Shown here: positions 1-8,532 of the stretch, in pieces
How positions within the stretch are numbered: position 1 is the stretch's first letter
Layout of the letters: every line of letters starts with the position of its first letter
DNA from: SFTJ01 sp051871555
GTDB lineage: Bacteria; Bacteroidota; Bacteroidia; Bacteroidales; Muribaculaceae
Assembly: GCA_051871555.1 (NCBI GenBank)
Contig: JBJECZ010000022.1
Span: 1 to 44,510 of the forward strand
Direction: 5' to 3'
DNA: 44,510 nt
The notes under the pieces: model-generated
Seen by the model: only the letters and a program-made list of their open reading frames with translations
Databases searched by the model: none
What the model was told of the DNA's origin: nothing
Program-made: the position numbers and the translations under genes

Positions 1-1
1 C

Positions 2-865
2 GATATAGTTTTCATTGCCGAGCTCTACGACACCCACATCTATCGCAGATTCCTCTACGACGCGCATTTCGACTACCTTTACGATAAGGTGAACCTCTAC
101 GACACCTTGCGCGCAATCACCTGCGGCAATCAGCCAGCATGGCGCATATCCGACTGCTGGCGCACTGTCGACGGCATTGGCGACAAAATGCTCAACTTCC
201 TCGAAAACCACGACGAGCAACGCATTGCATCGCCATTCTTTGCCGGCGATGCTAACAAGGCTATACCTGCCCTCATTGTCAGTGCAACCATATCAAAAGG
301 TCCGTTCCTTCTCTACCAAGGGCAAGAACTTGGCGAACCGGCGGCCGATGCCGAAGGATTCAGCGGCATGGACGGACGCACCACAATATTCGACTATTGG
401 AGCATACCCACCGTGCGACGCTGGTATAACGGCGGCAAATGCGACGGCAAAAAATCAACCGCTGCCGAAAAAAACCTGCGCAAAACCTACGCCACCCTGC
501 TGAACCTTTGCAACAGCGAGAAGGCAATTAGCCAAGGCGGCTTTTTCGACCTTATGTATGTGAACCATCACACCATGAACACCGACAAGCAATTTGCCTA
601 CCTGCGTCACTGCGAGGGCAGCGTGCTGATGGTGGTGGTGAATTTCGATTCGCAATCGGCTCAAACAGCCGTCACAATACCCGAGCACGCATTCAACTGC
701 ACCGACCTCGAGCCGGGCGAATACAATGCCGTCGACCTGATTTCGGGCGCCACTGAGCAATTCACGCTCGCCCCATCGTGCACCCTGCCGATTGAGCTCG
801 AAGCATACAGCGGAGCCATCTGGAAGCTAAGCAAGGCAAAACCCCAAAAAAAATCGGCAAAATAA
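2..865 (+). CDS. Alpha-amylase, GH13 family (3' part only)
   Basis: The gene enters from the left edge; reading frame 2 is open from base 2 to the stop at 863-865, so only the C-terminal 287 residues are present. The fragment carries two hallmark GH13 motifs: FIAELYD near its start, matching conserved region III whose Glu is the general acid/base, and FLENHDEQR about 65 residues later, matching region IV whose Asp stabilises the transition state. The rest is the end of the (beta/alpha)8 barrel and a C-terminal beta domain (ending in a Lys-rich tail). The likely role is hydrolysis of alpha-1,4-glucans such as starch or glycogen. Signal peptide and substrate-binding N-terminus are out of view, so location and precise specificity cannot be judged. 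A GTG inside the frame at 89 is not a start. Confidence 0.85.
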   Translation, partial: DIVFIAELYDTHIYRRFLYDAHFDYLYDKVNLYDTLRAITCGNQPAWRISDCWRTVDGIGDKMLNFLENHDEQRIASPFFAGDANKAIPALIVSATISKGPFLLYQGQELGEPAADAEGFSGMDGRTTIFDYWSIPTVRRWYNGGKCDGKKSTAAEKNLRKTYATLLNLCNSEKAISQGGFFDLMYVNHHTMNTDKQFAYLRHCEGSVLMVVVNFDSQSAQTAVTIPEHAFNCTDLEPGEYNAVDLISGATEQFTLAPSCTLPIELEAYSGAIWKLSKAKPQKKSAK

Positions 866-889
866 TATAACAAGGCCATTAAATTTATG

Positions 890-897
890 TAACTTTG
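890..897 (+). promoter_or_regulatory. Promoter -7 element upstream of prs
   Basis: TAACTTTG is an exact match to the Bacteroidetes -7 consensus TAnnTTTG, 29 bases upstream of the prs ATG. No convincing -33 TTTG is present at the right distance. Confidence 0.6.
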
Positions 898-926
898 CAC
901 ATCGTTTAATTAGTCTCTATACTTTT

Positions 927-1871
927 ATGAACAGTCAATCTACTCCCTTTACGATTGTATCTGGAACCAGATCACGTTATCTTGCAGAGGAAATTGCAAA
1001 AAACCTTGGTGTTGAATTAGGCAAAATGAACATTCAATACTTTGCCGACGGCGAGTTTGAAGTGTGCTTCGAAGAGCCAATCCGCGGCCACGAAGTGTTC
1101 ATTGTTCAGTCCACTTTCCCAAACAGCGACAATCTTATGGAGCTTTTGCTCATGATTGATGCCGCCAAGCGCGCTTCAGCAAAATCGATTGTTGCCGTAA
1201 TTCCTTATTTCGGATGGGCTCGTCAGGACCGCAAGGACAAACCACGCGTTTCTATTGCCGCCAAACTGGTTGCCGACCTGCTTGTGGCTGCCGGCGTAAA
1301 CCGAATCATCACCATGGACCTCCACGCCGACCAGATTCAGGGTTTCTTCAACATCCCTGTTGACCACCTCTATGCTTCGTCGGTGTTTATTCCTTACATC
1401 AAGTCGTTGCAACTCAAGGACTTGGTTATTGCTTCGCCCGACGTTGGTGGCGCAAAACGTGCCAATAGCTACGCAAAATTCCTTGGCACTCCGCTGGTGC
1501 TCTGCCACAAACAGCGCGCCAAAGCTAACGTGGTTGAAAGCATGACAATCATTGGCGAAGTGCAAGACAAAGACGTAGTGATTATCGACGACATGGTGGA
1601 CACCGCTGGCACTATCTGCAAGGCTGCTAACCTCATGAAGGAAAACGGTGCACGCTCGGTGCGCGCCCTCGCTTCGCACGCAATCATGAGCGACCCCGCC
1701 ACTCAACGCGTCACCGACAGCGCTCTTTGCGAAATGATTTTCTCCAACTCAATTCCTTACACCAAGGATTGCCCGAAGGTAACCATCATTTCCATCGCTG
1801 CAATGTTTGCCGAAACAATGATGCGCGTTCACAACAACGTGTCAATCAGTTCACAATATCTTGTTAAATAA
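927..1871 (+). CDS. prs: Ribose-phosphate pyrophosphokinase (PRPP synthetase)
   Basis: Makes 5-phosphoribosyl-1-pyrophosphate from ribose-5-phosphate and ATP for purine, pyrimidine, NAD, His and Trp synthesis in the cytosol. The 314 residues match the normal class I length. Visible signatures are the flexible/ATP region FGWARQDRK (about 95-103), the metal-binding DLHADQIQGFF (131-141), and the PRPP-binding loop VVIIDDMVDTAGTI (217-230). The start is the ATG 29 bases downstream of a consensus promoter. It is followed by a strong hairpin terminator, so it appears to be transcribed alone. Nothing unusual is seen. Confidence 0.97.
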   Translation: MNSQSTPFTIVSGTRSRYLAEEIAKNLGVELGKMNIQYFADGEFEVCFEEPIRGHEVFIVQSTFPNSDNLMELLLMIDAAKRASAKSIVAVIPYFGWARQDRKDKPRVSIAAKLVADLLVAAGVNRIITMDLHADQIQGFFNIPVDHLYASSVFIPYIKSLQLKDLVIASPDVGGAKRANSYAKFLGTPLVLCHKQRAKANVVESMTIIGEVQDKDVVIIDDMVDTAGTICKAANLMKENGARSVRALASHAIMSDPATQRVTDSALCEMIFSNSIPYTKDCPKVTIISIAAMFAETMMRVHNNVSISSQYLVK

Positions 1872-1906
1872 CAAGCTGTAATTTGATTTTTTGAGTTAAA
1901 ACCACT

Positions 1907-1941
1907 CACCACTATGGCTTTGCGGTCATAGTGGTGTTTTT
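1907..1941 (+). terminator. Rho-independent terminator after prs
   Basis: A perfect 10-bp inverted repeat (CACCACTATG at 1907-1916, CATAGTGGTG at 1927-1936) with a 10-base loop is followed by a T run. It lies 36 bases past the prs stop codon. Confidence 0.85.
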
Positions 1942-1985
1942 ATGTGATGTTTTTATGCATTAATCCTTCAATTACAACCAACAAA

Positions 1986-2017
1986 TTTGTAAAAATCAGG
2001 ATTTTAAAGTAATTTTG
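1986..2017 (+). promoter_or_regulatory. Promoter of the Crp/Fnr regulator
   Basis: TTTG at 1986-1989, a 20-base spacer and TAATTTTG at 2010-2017 match both Bacteroidetes promoter elements. The predicted transcript would have a leader of roughly 20-25 bases. Confidence 0.7.
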
Positions 2018-2046
2018 TATGTTTTAAAACATAATTATTAAACACA

Positions 2047-2748
2047 GTGGTAAAGAAAAGTCAGTTTGAAATATTAGCCCAGGAGAGTTTGGCAGAGCTA
2101 TGGGATGCGCTCACTCAGGACGAGAAGCGTTCTGTAACAAAGAACTTTGCCGTGCACGACTTCAAGAAAGGGCAAATCATATACGCTGAAAACGACAATC
2201 CCGAATATTTGTATTGCCTGCTTAGCGGCAAAGCTAAAATGTATAAGGACGGCGTTGGCGGCCGTCAGCAAATTTTGCGACTTTATCGCCCGACACAATA
2301 CTTTGGCTATCGTGCCTACTTCGCCGGCGAACCCTACGTTTCAAGCGTGGCTGCCGTCGAAGCATCGAAGATTGGCATGATTCACATGGACATCGTGAAG
2401 GAGTTTATCGACGAGAACATCAAGCTCGCATGGTTCTTCATTCACGAACTGTCGCGCAACCTCGGCGGCTCCGACACCAAGATTGTGAACCTCACCCAAA
2501 AGCACATTCGCGGACGCCTTGCCGAAGCGCTGATTATGCTCATCGACAGCTACGGGCTCGAAGCCGATGGTCAAACGCTTAACATCTATCTTGCGCGCGA
2601 GGACATTGCAAATATTTCAAATATGACAACGTCAAACGCCATTCGCACTCTTTCGGCGTTCTCAAACGAGAAGATTCTCACCGTCGACGGTCGCCGAATC
2701 AAGATTCTCGACTACAACGCTCTGAAGAAAATCAGCAAATTCGGCTGA
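2047..2748 (+). CDS. Crp/Fnr family transcriptional regulator
   Basis: The 233 residues show a cyclic-nucleotide-binding-type beta-barrel (about residues 20-135, including KGQIIYAENDNPEYLYCLLSG) and a C-terminal winged helix-turn-helix (about 165-228, including AREDIANISNMTTSNAIRTL as the HTH). No cysteine cluster typical of Fnr iron-sulfur sensors is present, and the canonical cAMP-contact residues are not obvious, so the ligand is unknown. The start is a GTG at 2047, placed about 30 bases from a strong promoter; no in-frame ATG is better placed. It is probably a stand-alone regulator; its targets cannot be read from the sequence. The next gene begins 46 bases downstream and could be co-transcribed. 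Confidence 0.88.
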   Translation: MVKKSQFEILAQESLAELWDALTQDEKRSVTKNFAVHDFKKGQIIYAENDNPEYLYCLLSGKAKMYKDGVGGRQQILRLYRPTQYFGYRAYFAGEPYVSSVAAVEASKIGMIHMDIVKEFIDENIKLAWFFIHELSRNLGGSDTKIVNLTQKHIRGRLAEALIMLIDSYGLEADGQTLNIYLAREDIANISNMTTSNAIRTLSAFSNEKILTVDGRRIKILDYNALKKISKFG

Positions 2749-2794
2749 CAACGCTGTCACCCCCGATGCAACAATCATAATCACACACCTGCTC

Positions 2795-3343
2795 ATGCTC
2801 ATTTCACAACAAAAAAGAAAAGAAAACATTGCCGAATATCTGCTTTATATGTGGCAGATTGAGGACCTTATTCGCTCGTTCGACTGCAACATCGACGCCA
2901 TTGAGCAAAAAGTAATCTCGCAGTTTCCTGCCGAACAGCAAGCTGCCGAACGCCAATGGTTTGAGGGACTCATCTCAATGATGGAACTCGAAGGCAAGAA
3001 AAAATCAGGGCATCTGCAAGTGAACACCAACATTCTGCTGCTGCTTGCCGAACTGCATCAGCAACTGCTCGGCAGCGACAAGTTTCCTGAATACGGAGCC
3101 GAGTTCTATCGCACTTTGCCCATCATCGTCGACCTGCGCGCCCGCTCGCAAGGCAACCAAGCCGGCGAATTAGAAACCTGCTTCAACGCCCTCTATGGCA
3201 CAATGTTGCTCAAGCTGCAAGGCAAATCGCTTAGCGAAGGTACTCAAAAAGCCATGCAACAAATTAGCCGATTCGTTGCCATGCTCGCGGCGCTGTTCAA
3301 GAAAAACGAGGAGAAACCGCTTTTCGAAGAACCCGAAGTGTAA
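2795..3343 (+). CDS. DUF4924 family protein (unknown function)
   Basis: An acidic, helix-rich soluble protein of 182 residues with no signal peptide or membrane segment. The N-terminal RKENIAEYLLYMWQIEDLIR is what I recognise as typical of the Bacteroidetes-specific DUF4924 family. The function of that family is unknown to me. It sits between the Crp/Fnr gene and prfC (62 bases before the prfC start), with no terminator between, so it may share a transcript with prfC. Its C-terminus is rich in Glu and Lys. Confidence 0.75.
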   Translation: MLISQQKRKENIAEYLLYMWQIEDLIRSFDCNIDAIEQKVISQFPAEQQAAERQWFEGLISMMELEGKKKSGHLQVNTNILLLLAELHQQLLGSDKFPEYGAEFYRTLPIIVDLRARSQGNQAGELETCFNALYGTMLLKLQGKSLSEGTQKAMQQISRFVAMLAALFKKNEEKPLFEEPEV

Positions 3344-3405
3344 AGGCAACAAAACCAACATCTACGACAATATTTTTTATATCATATTTTTTATTATACA
3401 ACACC

Positions 3406-4986
3406 GTGGCAAACTTAATTGACGAAATATCAAAGCGACGCACTTTTGCAATCATCTCACACCCCGATGCCGGTAAAACAACCCTCACCGAAAAGCTCTT
3501 GCTCTTTGGTGGCGCCATTCACGTGGCTGGTGCCGTAAAATCAAACAAAATACGCAAAACAGCCACCTCCGACTGGATGGAAATCGAAAAGCAACGCGGC
3601 ATATCGGTTGCCACATCGGTCATGGGATTCAACTACGGCGACTACAAGATTAATATCCTCGACACTCCGGGTCACCAGGACTTTGCCGAGGACACCTACC
3701 GCACGCTAACGGCTGTCGACAGCGTAATCATCGTGGTGGACGTAGCAAAAGGCGTTGAGCAACAAACACGCAAACTCATGGAGGTGTGCCGCATGCGCAA
3801 CACTCCGGTGATTATTTTCGTCAACAAGCTCGACCGCGAAGGCCGCGACCCATTCGACATCCTCGACGAACTTGAAACCGAACTGAAAATCAACGTGCGC
3901 CCGCTGAGCTGGCCAATCAACATCGGTGCCAAGTTCAAAGGCGTTTACAATATCTACGAGCACGGGCTCGACCTCTTTCAGCCCGACAAGCAAAAGGTGA
4001 CCGAACGCGTTGAAATAAAAGACATAAACGACCCGCTCATCGATGCATCGGTGGGCGAAGCCGATGCACAAAAATTGCGCGACGACCTCGAACTTATTGA
4101 AGGCGTTTACCCCGAATTCGATGTCAACACCTACCTCAGCGGTAAGGTGGCGCCGGTGTTCTTTGGTTCTGCGCTCAACACTTTCGGCGTGAAAGAGCTG
4201 CTCGACTGCTTTGTGCGTATTGCTCCGGCACCGCGACCCGTGCAAGCCGAGGAACGCACCGTCAACCCCGACGAAACCTCGTTCTCGGGCTTCGTGTTCA
4301 AGATTCACGCCAACATGGACCCCAACCACCGCAGCTGCATCGCATTCGTGAAGGTGTGCTCGGGCGTGTTTAAGCGCAACGTCAACTACAAGCACATGCG
4401 CAGCGGCAAACTCATGAAATTCTCCGCTCCAACTGCATTTATGGCTCAGAAGAAAGATGTGGTCGACGAAGCCTATCCGGGCGACATCGTGGGTATCCCC
4501 GACACCGGCAACTTCAAAATCGGCGACACTCTCACCGAAGGCGAAGACCTCCACTACAAGGGACTGCCAAGCTTCTCGCCGGAAATGTTTAAATACATCG
4601 AAAACGAAGACCCGATGAAAACCAAGCAGCTCAACAAAGGCGTTGAACAGCTTATGGACGAAGGCGTGGCTCAGTTGTTTGTCAACCAGTTCAACGGCCG
4701 CAAAATCATCGGCACCGTGGGTCAACTGCAATTCGAAGTCATTCAATATCGCCTGCTGCACGAATATGGCGCTCAATGCCGCTGGGAACCGCTGCGACTT
4801 TATAAAGCATGCTGGATTGAAAGCGACGACGAGGCTGAACTCAAGGCATTCAAGAGCCGTAAGCACCAGTATATGGCGCTCGACCGCGACGGCCGCGACG
4901 TATTCCTCGCCGACTCGGGCTATGTGCTGCAAATGGCTCAATCCGACTTCCCAAAGATACGTTTCCACTTTACGAGCGAATTTTAA
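3406..4986 (+). CDS. prfC: Peptide chain release factor 3
   Basis: RF3 is a translational GTPase that recycles RF1/RF2 from the ribosome after termination. The 526 residues match the family length. The G1 motif SHPDAGKTTLTEKLL lies near residue 20, switch II appears as LDTPGHQDF, and NKLDREGRDP supplies the G4 NKxD motif. Domains II and III (Elongation factor-like beta barrels) follow. The GTG at 3406 is chosen because it places the conserved ISKRRTFAIISHPDAGKT region at the normal distance from the N-terminus. It is the second gene of a likely DUF4924-prfC unit; no good promoter is seen immediately upstream. Confidence 0.96.
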   Translation: MANLIDEISKRRTFAIISHPDAGKTTLTEKLLLFGGAIHVAGAVKSNKIRKTATSDWMEIEKQRGISVATSVMGFNYGDYKINILDTPGHQDFAEDTYRTLTAVDSVIIVVDVAKGVEQQTRKLMEVCRMRNTPVIIFVNKLDREGRDPFDILDELETELKINVRPLSWPINIGAKFKGVYNIYEHGLDLFQPDKQKVTERVEIKDINDPLIDASVGEADAQKLRDDLELIEGVYPEFDVNTYLSGKVAPVFFGSALNTFGVKELLDCFVRIAPAPRPVQAEERTVNPDETSFSGFVFKIHANMDPNHRSCIAFVKVCSGVFKRNVNYKHMRSGKLMKFSAPTAFMAQKKDVVDEAYPGDIVGIPDTGNFKIGDTLTEGEDLHYKGLPSFSPEMFKYIENEDPMKTKQLNKGVEQLMDEGVAQLFVNQFNGRKIIGTVGQLQFEVIQYRLLHEYGAQCRWEPLRLYKACWIESDDEAELKAFKSRKHQYMALDRDGRDVFLADSGYVLQMAQSDFPKIRFHFTSEF

Positions 4987-4998
4987 ACACATTTTATA

Positions 4999-5029
4999 TT
5001 GTCATAACCAAATGCTTGCTATATCTTTG
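4999..5029 (+). promoter_or_regulatory. Promoter of the kinase-RapZ/nucleotidyltransferase pair
   Basis: TTG at 4999-5001, a 20-base spacer and TATCTTTG at 5022-5029 match the Bacteroidetes consensus. The start codon of the kinase gene lies 38 bases downstream. Confidence 0.7.
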
Positions 5030-5067
5030 CATCGCAACAATCAAGTAAGAATATTAATATAAGAATC

Positions 5068-6498
5068 ATGAATCAAGACGTTTTAAAACAACTATATAAA
5101 GAATACACCGGCGCTGATGCCACCGAAGTTGTCGAACTGCCTTCGTCGGGCTCCAACCGTCACTATTTTCGCCTGAAGGATAGCGAGCGTTCGCTCATTG
5201 GTGCCATTGGCACAAACCTCAAAGAGAATGAAGCGTTCCTGTATATGGACGAACATTTCCACAGTCGAGGCATTAATGTGCCCAAGGTGGTTGCCATCAG
5301 CAACGACCGCATGGCATATCTGCAGGAAGACCTTGGCGACGTATCGCTGTTTGCCTCAATCGAAAAAGGCCGCAAAACCCGTGTGTTCGGCGAGGAGGAG
5401 AAACAACTGATTGTAAAAACCATACGCATGCTGCCCGAGATTCAGTTCAACGGCGCCGACGGCATGGATTTTTCGCACTGCTTCCCGGCAAGCGAATTCA
5501 ACAGCCGCTCAATTCTTTGGGATTTGAACTACTTTAAATACTGCTTCCTCAAAGCCACCGGTCTGGAATTCGACGAGGACTTGCTCGAAAACGACTTCCA
5601 CACCATGACTGAGGTGCTTCTGCGCAGCAGCTCTGCCACGTTCATGTATCGCGACTTCCAATCACGCAACGTCATGATTAAGGACGGCGAGCCTTGGTTC
5701 ATCGATTTCCAGGGCGGACGCAAAGGCCCGTTCTACTACGATGTGGCGTCGTTCCTATGGCAAGCTAAAGCCAATTTCCCCGACAGCCTGCGCCAAGAAA
5801 TGATTGAGCATTACATCGACGCACTGCGCAAATTCAAGCCAGTCGACCCTCACTACTTCAAAGGTCAACTGCGCCACTTTGTGCTTTTTCGCACCCTGCA
5901 AGTGCTTGGCGCCTACGGTTTCCGCGGTTATTTCGAGAAAAAACCGCACTTCATGCAAAGCGTGCCCTTTGCCATCGCAAATCTGCGCGACCTCATACGC
6001 GTGCCATACGCCGAATATCCTTATCTCTCGAAGGTGCTCGACCAACTGGTGCGCATGAAGCAATTCACCGACGAGCTGCAAAAGCACACACTCACCGTGA
6101 GAGTGATGAGCTTTGCCTACAAGAAAGGTATTCCTAACGACCCGTCGGGCAATGGCGGCGGCTTCACTTTCGACTGCCGCGCCATCAACAACCCCGGCAA
6201 ATACGACCGATATAAGCCTTACACCGGACTCGACGACAAGGTGATTAAATTCCTTGAAACCGAAAGCGAGGTGGGCACATTCCTCGAGCATGCCTATGCA
6301 TTGGTTGATGCTTCGGTGAAGCGCTACATCGAGCGCGGCTTCACCAACCTGATGGTGTGCTTTGGCTGCACCGGTGGTCAGCACCGCTCGGTATATTGCG
6401 CTCAGCACATGGCTGAACACATCAACCAAAAGTTCAATGTGAAAGTCGAACTTGTTCACCGCGAGCAAAACATCGAGCAAACACTCCACGCAAAATAA
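5068..6498 (+). CDS. AmgK-like amino-sugar kinase fused to RapZ C-terminal domain
   Basis: Residues 1 to about 335 form an aminoglycoside-phosphotransferase-fold kinase. The catalytic loop reads YRDFQSRN (Asp196, Asn201) and the metal-binding motif is IDFQGGRKGP (Asp213), which resembles AmgK, the kinase that phosphorylates N-acetylmuramate/N-acetylglucosamine at C1 in cell-wall recycling. Residues about 341-476 are a RapZ C-terminal domain with the signature CFGCTGGQHRSVY (431-443). In Escherichia coli that domain binds glucosamine-6-phosphate. The next gene is a MurU-like nucleotidyltransferase 23 bases downstream, which supports a sugar-1-phosphate salvage role. The Brenner-type first His of the catalytic loop is replaced by Tyr. 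The substrate is inferred from context and not proven; a kinase for another sugar is possible. Confidence 0.8.
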   Translation: MNQDVLKQLYKEYTGADATEVVELPSSGSNRHYFRLKDSERSLIGAIGTNLKENEAFLYMDEHFHSRGINVPKVVAISNDRMAYLQEDLGDVSLFASIEKGRKTRVFGEEEKQLIVKTIRMLPEIQFNGADGMDFSHCFPASEFNSRSILWDLNYFKYCFLKATGLEFDEDLLENDFHTMTEVLLRSSSATFMYRDFQSRNVMIKDGEPWFIDFQGGRKGPFYYDVASFLWQAKANFPDSLRQEMIEHYIDALRKFKPVDPHYFKGQLRHFVLFRTLQVLGAYGFRGYFEKKPHFMQSVPFAIANLRDLIRVPYAEYPYLSKVLDQLVRMKQFTDELQKHTLTVRVMSFAYKKGIPNDPSGNGGGFTFDCRAINNPGKYDRYKPYTGLDDKVIKFLETESEVGTFLEHAYALVDASVKRYIERGFTNLMVCFGCTGGQHRSVYCAQHMAEHINQKFNVKVELVHREQNIEQTLHAK

Positions 6499-6521
6499 CA
6501 CTTCAACCATTCCACGAAGCT

Positions 6522-7268
6522 ATGAAAGCAATGGTATTTGCCGCCGGTTTAGGCACCCGACTGAAACCACTCACCAACACCATGCCCAAAGCACTGGTGC
6601 CACTCAACGGGGTGCCCATGCTTGAGCGTGTAATCAAAAACATCATTGCTTGCGGCATCACCGACGTGGTGGTGAACATTCATCATTTCGGCGACCAAAT
6701 TATTCAATTTCTCAACGAAAAGAATAACTTTGGCATAAACATCGCCATCAGCGACGAGCGCGACCTGCTGCTCGACACCGGTGGCGGCATTCTGCGCGCA
6801 CAATCGTTGCTCGACGGCGACGAACCGTTCCTGGTGCACAACGCCGACATCTTCACCGACCTCGACCTTCGAAGCATCATCAATCACCATCTTGCCTCGG
6901 GCGCCGTTGCCACTCTGCTGGTGAAACAGCGCACCACACAGCGCTATCTGGTGTTCGACCAGCAAAACCGCATGCAAGGCTGGACAAACATTGCCACCGG
7001 CGAAGTGAAGCCCGAATCACTCACCATCGACGCTTCAACGCATCTCTTGGCATTTGGCGGCGTTCACGTAATCTCGCCCAAAGTCTTTGCTCACCTAAAG
7101 CATTTCGCCACCGAGCCAAAGTTCTCAATCATGCCGTTCTACATCAGCGCCTGCCGGCAACTCAACATACAGGGCTTCAACCCCACAGGCTACAACTGGT
7201 TCGACATCGGCAAGATGGAAACACTCCACCAAGCCGAGCAATTCCTCTCGCAGCAAACCTCCCGTTAA
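6522..7268 (+). CDS. MurU-like sugar-1-phosphate nucleotidyltransferase
   Basis: A 248-residue single-domain nucleotidyltransferase with the N-terminal signature AAGLGTRLKPLT followed by MPKAL (residues 7-25), where the Gly-rich loop and Lys bind the nucleotide and phosphate. HNADIFTDLD supplies the metal-binding Asp. It lacks a C-terminal left-handed beta-helix acetyltransferase domain, as in MurU (MurNAc-1-phosphate uridylyltransferase) and unlike GlmU. It follows the AmgK-like kinase by 23 bases, the same pairing as amgK-murU, so the likely reaction is UTP-dependent conversion of a sugar-1-phosphate to a UDP-sugar in peptidoglycan recycling. Other substrates (for example mannose-1-phosphate with GTP) cannot be excluded from sequence alone. 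Confidence 0.8.
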   Translation: MKAMVFAAGLGTRLKPLTNTMPKALVPLNGVPMLERVIKNIIACGITDVVVNIHHFGDQIIQFLNEKNNFGINIAISDERDLLLDTGGGILRAQSLLDGDEPFLVHNADIFTDLDLRSIINHHLASGAVATLLVKQRTTQRYLVFDQQNRMQGWTNIATGEVKPESLTIDASTHLLAFGGVHVISPKVFAHLKHFATEPKFSIMPFYISACRQLNIQGFNPTGYNWFDIGKMETLHQAEQFLSQQTSR

Positions 7269-7295
7269 GCATCCAGCAGATTACGCTAATGGCGC

Positions 7296-7450
7296 AGATT
7301 AATCTGTGTGAGCATCACCTTTCTGCGGCATCTACGATTCCCGCGAAAGGCATGTGGGCGTATCGAATATGCCAACCGCCCATCTGGGCGTCCGTCGAGA
7401 ACGCGAATTACCTCATCTGCCGAATTGCCCCATAGAGATGTGTTCACTTC
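7296..7450 (+). repeat. Dispersed intergenic repeat, copy A (upstream of ftsY)
   Basis: This stretch shares ordered blocks with copies B and C: AATCTGTGTGAG (7301-7312), ATCACCTTTCTGC (ending 7326), GGGCGTAT (7356-7363), GAATTGCC (7422-7429) and GATGTGTTC (7437-7445). GAATTGCC and GATGTGTTC have identical 15-base spacing in copy B. The copy fills most of the 283-base gap before ftsY and ends about 40 bases before its promoter. No gene is seen in it. Confidence 0.65.
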
Positions 7451-7488
7451 GAAAAAATACAGCATAAAGTGCCACTTTGCGTCGGACA

Positions 7489-7520
7489 TTTTGTGAAGAA
7501 AGCATTTTTTAGTATCTTTG
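7489..7520 (+). promoter_or_regulatory. ftsY promoter
   Basis: TTTTG (7489-7493), a 19-base spacer and TATCTTTG (7513-7520) match the Bacteroidetes consensus. The ftsY ATG is 31 bases downstream. Confidence 0.75.
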
Positions 7521-7551
7521 CATAATTCAAAGCACTTCAACACAATAGTTT

Positions 7552-8508
7552 ATGGGATTGTTCAGCATTTTTTCAAAGGAAAAGAAAGAGACCCTCGACA
7601 AAGGGCTTGAAAAAACCAAGCAGGGCTTCTTCAGTAAAATAACACGCGCCATTGCAGGCAAATCGACCATCGACGACGATTTGCTCGACGAATTGGAGGA
7701 AGCATTCATCACCTCGGACATTGGCGTTGACACTACTCTGAAAATCATCGACCGCATACGCGACCGCGTTGCGCGCGACAAATATGTCAATTCGGCTGAA
7801 CTGAACGCTTTGCTGTGCGACGAAATCACCCAAATGCTCACCGAGACATCGGGCACCACCACCGACGACTTTCAGGTGCCGCAGGGCATCGAAAAGCCTT
7901 ACGTCATTATGGTTGTAGGCGTGAACGGCGTGGGCAAGACCACCACCATAGGCAAGCTTGCCTATCAGTTTAAGCAAGCCGGCAACAAAGTTGTTCTGGG
8001 CGCCGCCGACACCTTCCGCGCAGCTGCCATCGAACAGCTTGAAATATGGGGCAAACGCGTTGATGTGCCTGTGGTGAAGCAGCAGATGGGCTCCGACCCT
8101 GCATCAGTTGCCTTCGACACTGTTTCGTCGGCAAAAGCACAAGGCGCCGACGTGGTGATTATCGACACTGCCGGACGTCTGCACAACAAAGTGGGATTGA
8201 TGAACGAGCTCACCAAAATTAAAAACGTGATGAAGAAAGTGGTGCCAAGCGCGCCCAACGAGGTGCTGCTTGTGCTCGACGGCTCAACAGGGCAAAACGC
8301 TTTTGAACAAGCCAAGCAATTTGTTGCCGCCACCGAAGTGAACGAACTTGCCATCACCAAGCTCGACGGCACCGCCAAAGGCGGCGTGGTGATTGGAATC
8401 AGCGACCAGTTCAAGATTCCGGTGCGCTACATTGGGCTTGGCGAGGGCATGGAACACCTGCAAGTGTTCAACAAAGCTGAATTTGTGAAGTCGCTTTTCG
8501 GCAAATAA
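7552..8508 (+). CDS. ftsY: Signal recognition particle receptor FtsY
   Basis: The SRP receptor GTPase docks ribosome-nascent-chain-SRP complexes at the inner membrane. The 318 residues comprise a short N domain and a G domain without the long acidic A domain of enterobacterial FtsY, which is normal outside gamma-proteobacteria. Motifs visible are GVNGVGKTTTIGKL (123-136, P-loop), DTFRAAAIEQL (153-163, the SRP-GTPase insertion box), DTAGR and TKLDGTAKGG. The ATG start follows a consensus promoter, and rimO starts 24 bases after the stop, so ftsY-rimO-menF probably form one transcript. Confidence 0.97.
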   Translation: MGLFSIFSKEKKETLDKGLEKTKQGFFSKITRAIAGKSTIDDDLLDELEEAFITSDIGVDTTLKIIDRIRDRVARDKYVNSAELNALLCDEITQMLTETSGTTTDDFQVPQGIEKPYVIMVVGVNGVGKTTTIGKLAYQFKQAGNKVVLGAADTFRAAAIEQLEIWGKRVDVPVVKQQMGSDPASVAFDTVSSAKAQGADVVIIDTAGRLHNKVGLMNELTKIKNVMKKVVPSAPNEVLLVLDGSTGQNAFEQAKQFVAATEVNELAITKLDGTAKGGVVIGISDQFKIPVRYIGLGEGMEHLQVFNKAEFVKSLFGK

Positions 8509-8532
8509 ATTTTTCCTATTCAAACCGAAACA

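Noticed and set aside
3706..4992. A 428-codon open frame antisense to prfC
   Set aside because: It mirrors the codon bias of the strongly supported prfC coding strand, lacks a recognisable domain, and has His/Val-rich composition typical of an antisense shadow. Similar antisense frames over prs (1176-1706), the kinase-RapZ gene (5755-6510) and others were rejected for the same reason.
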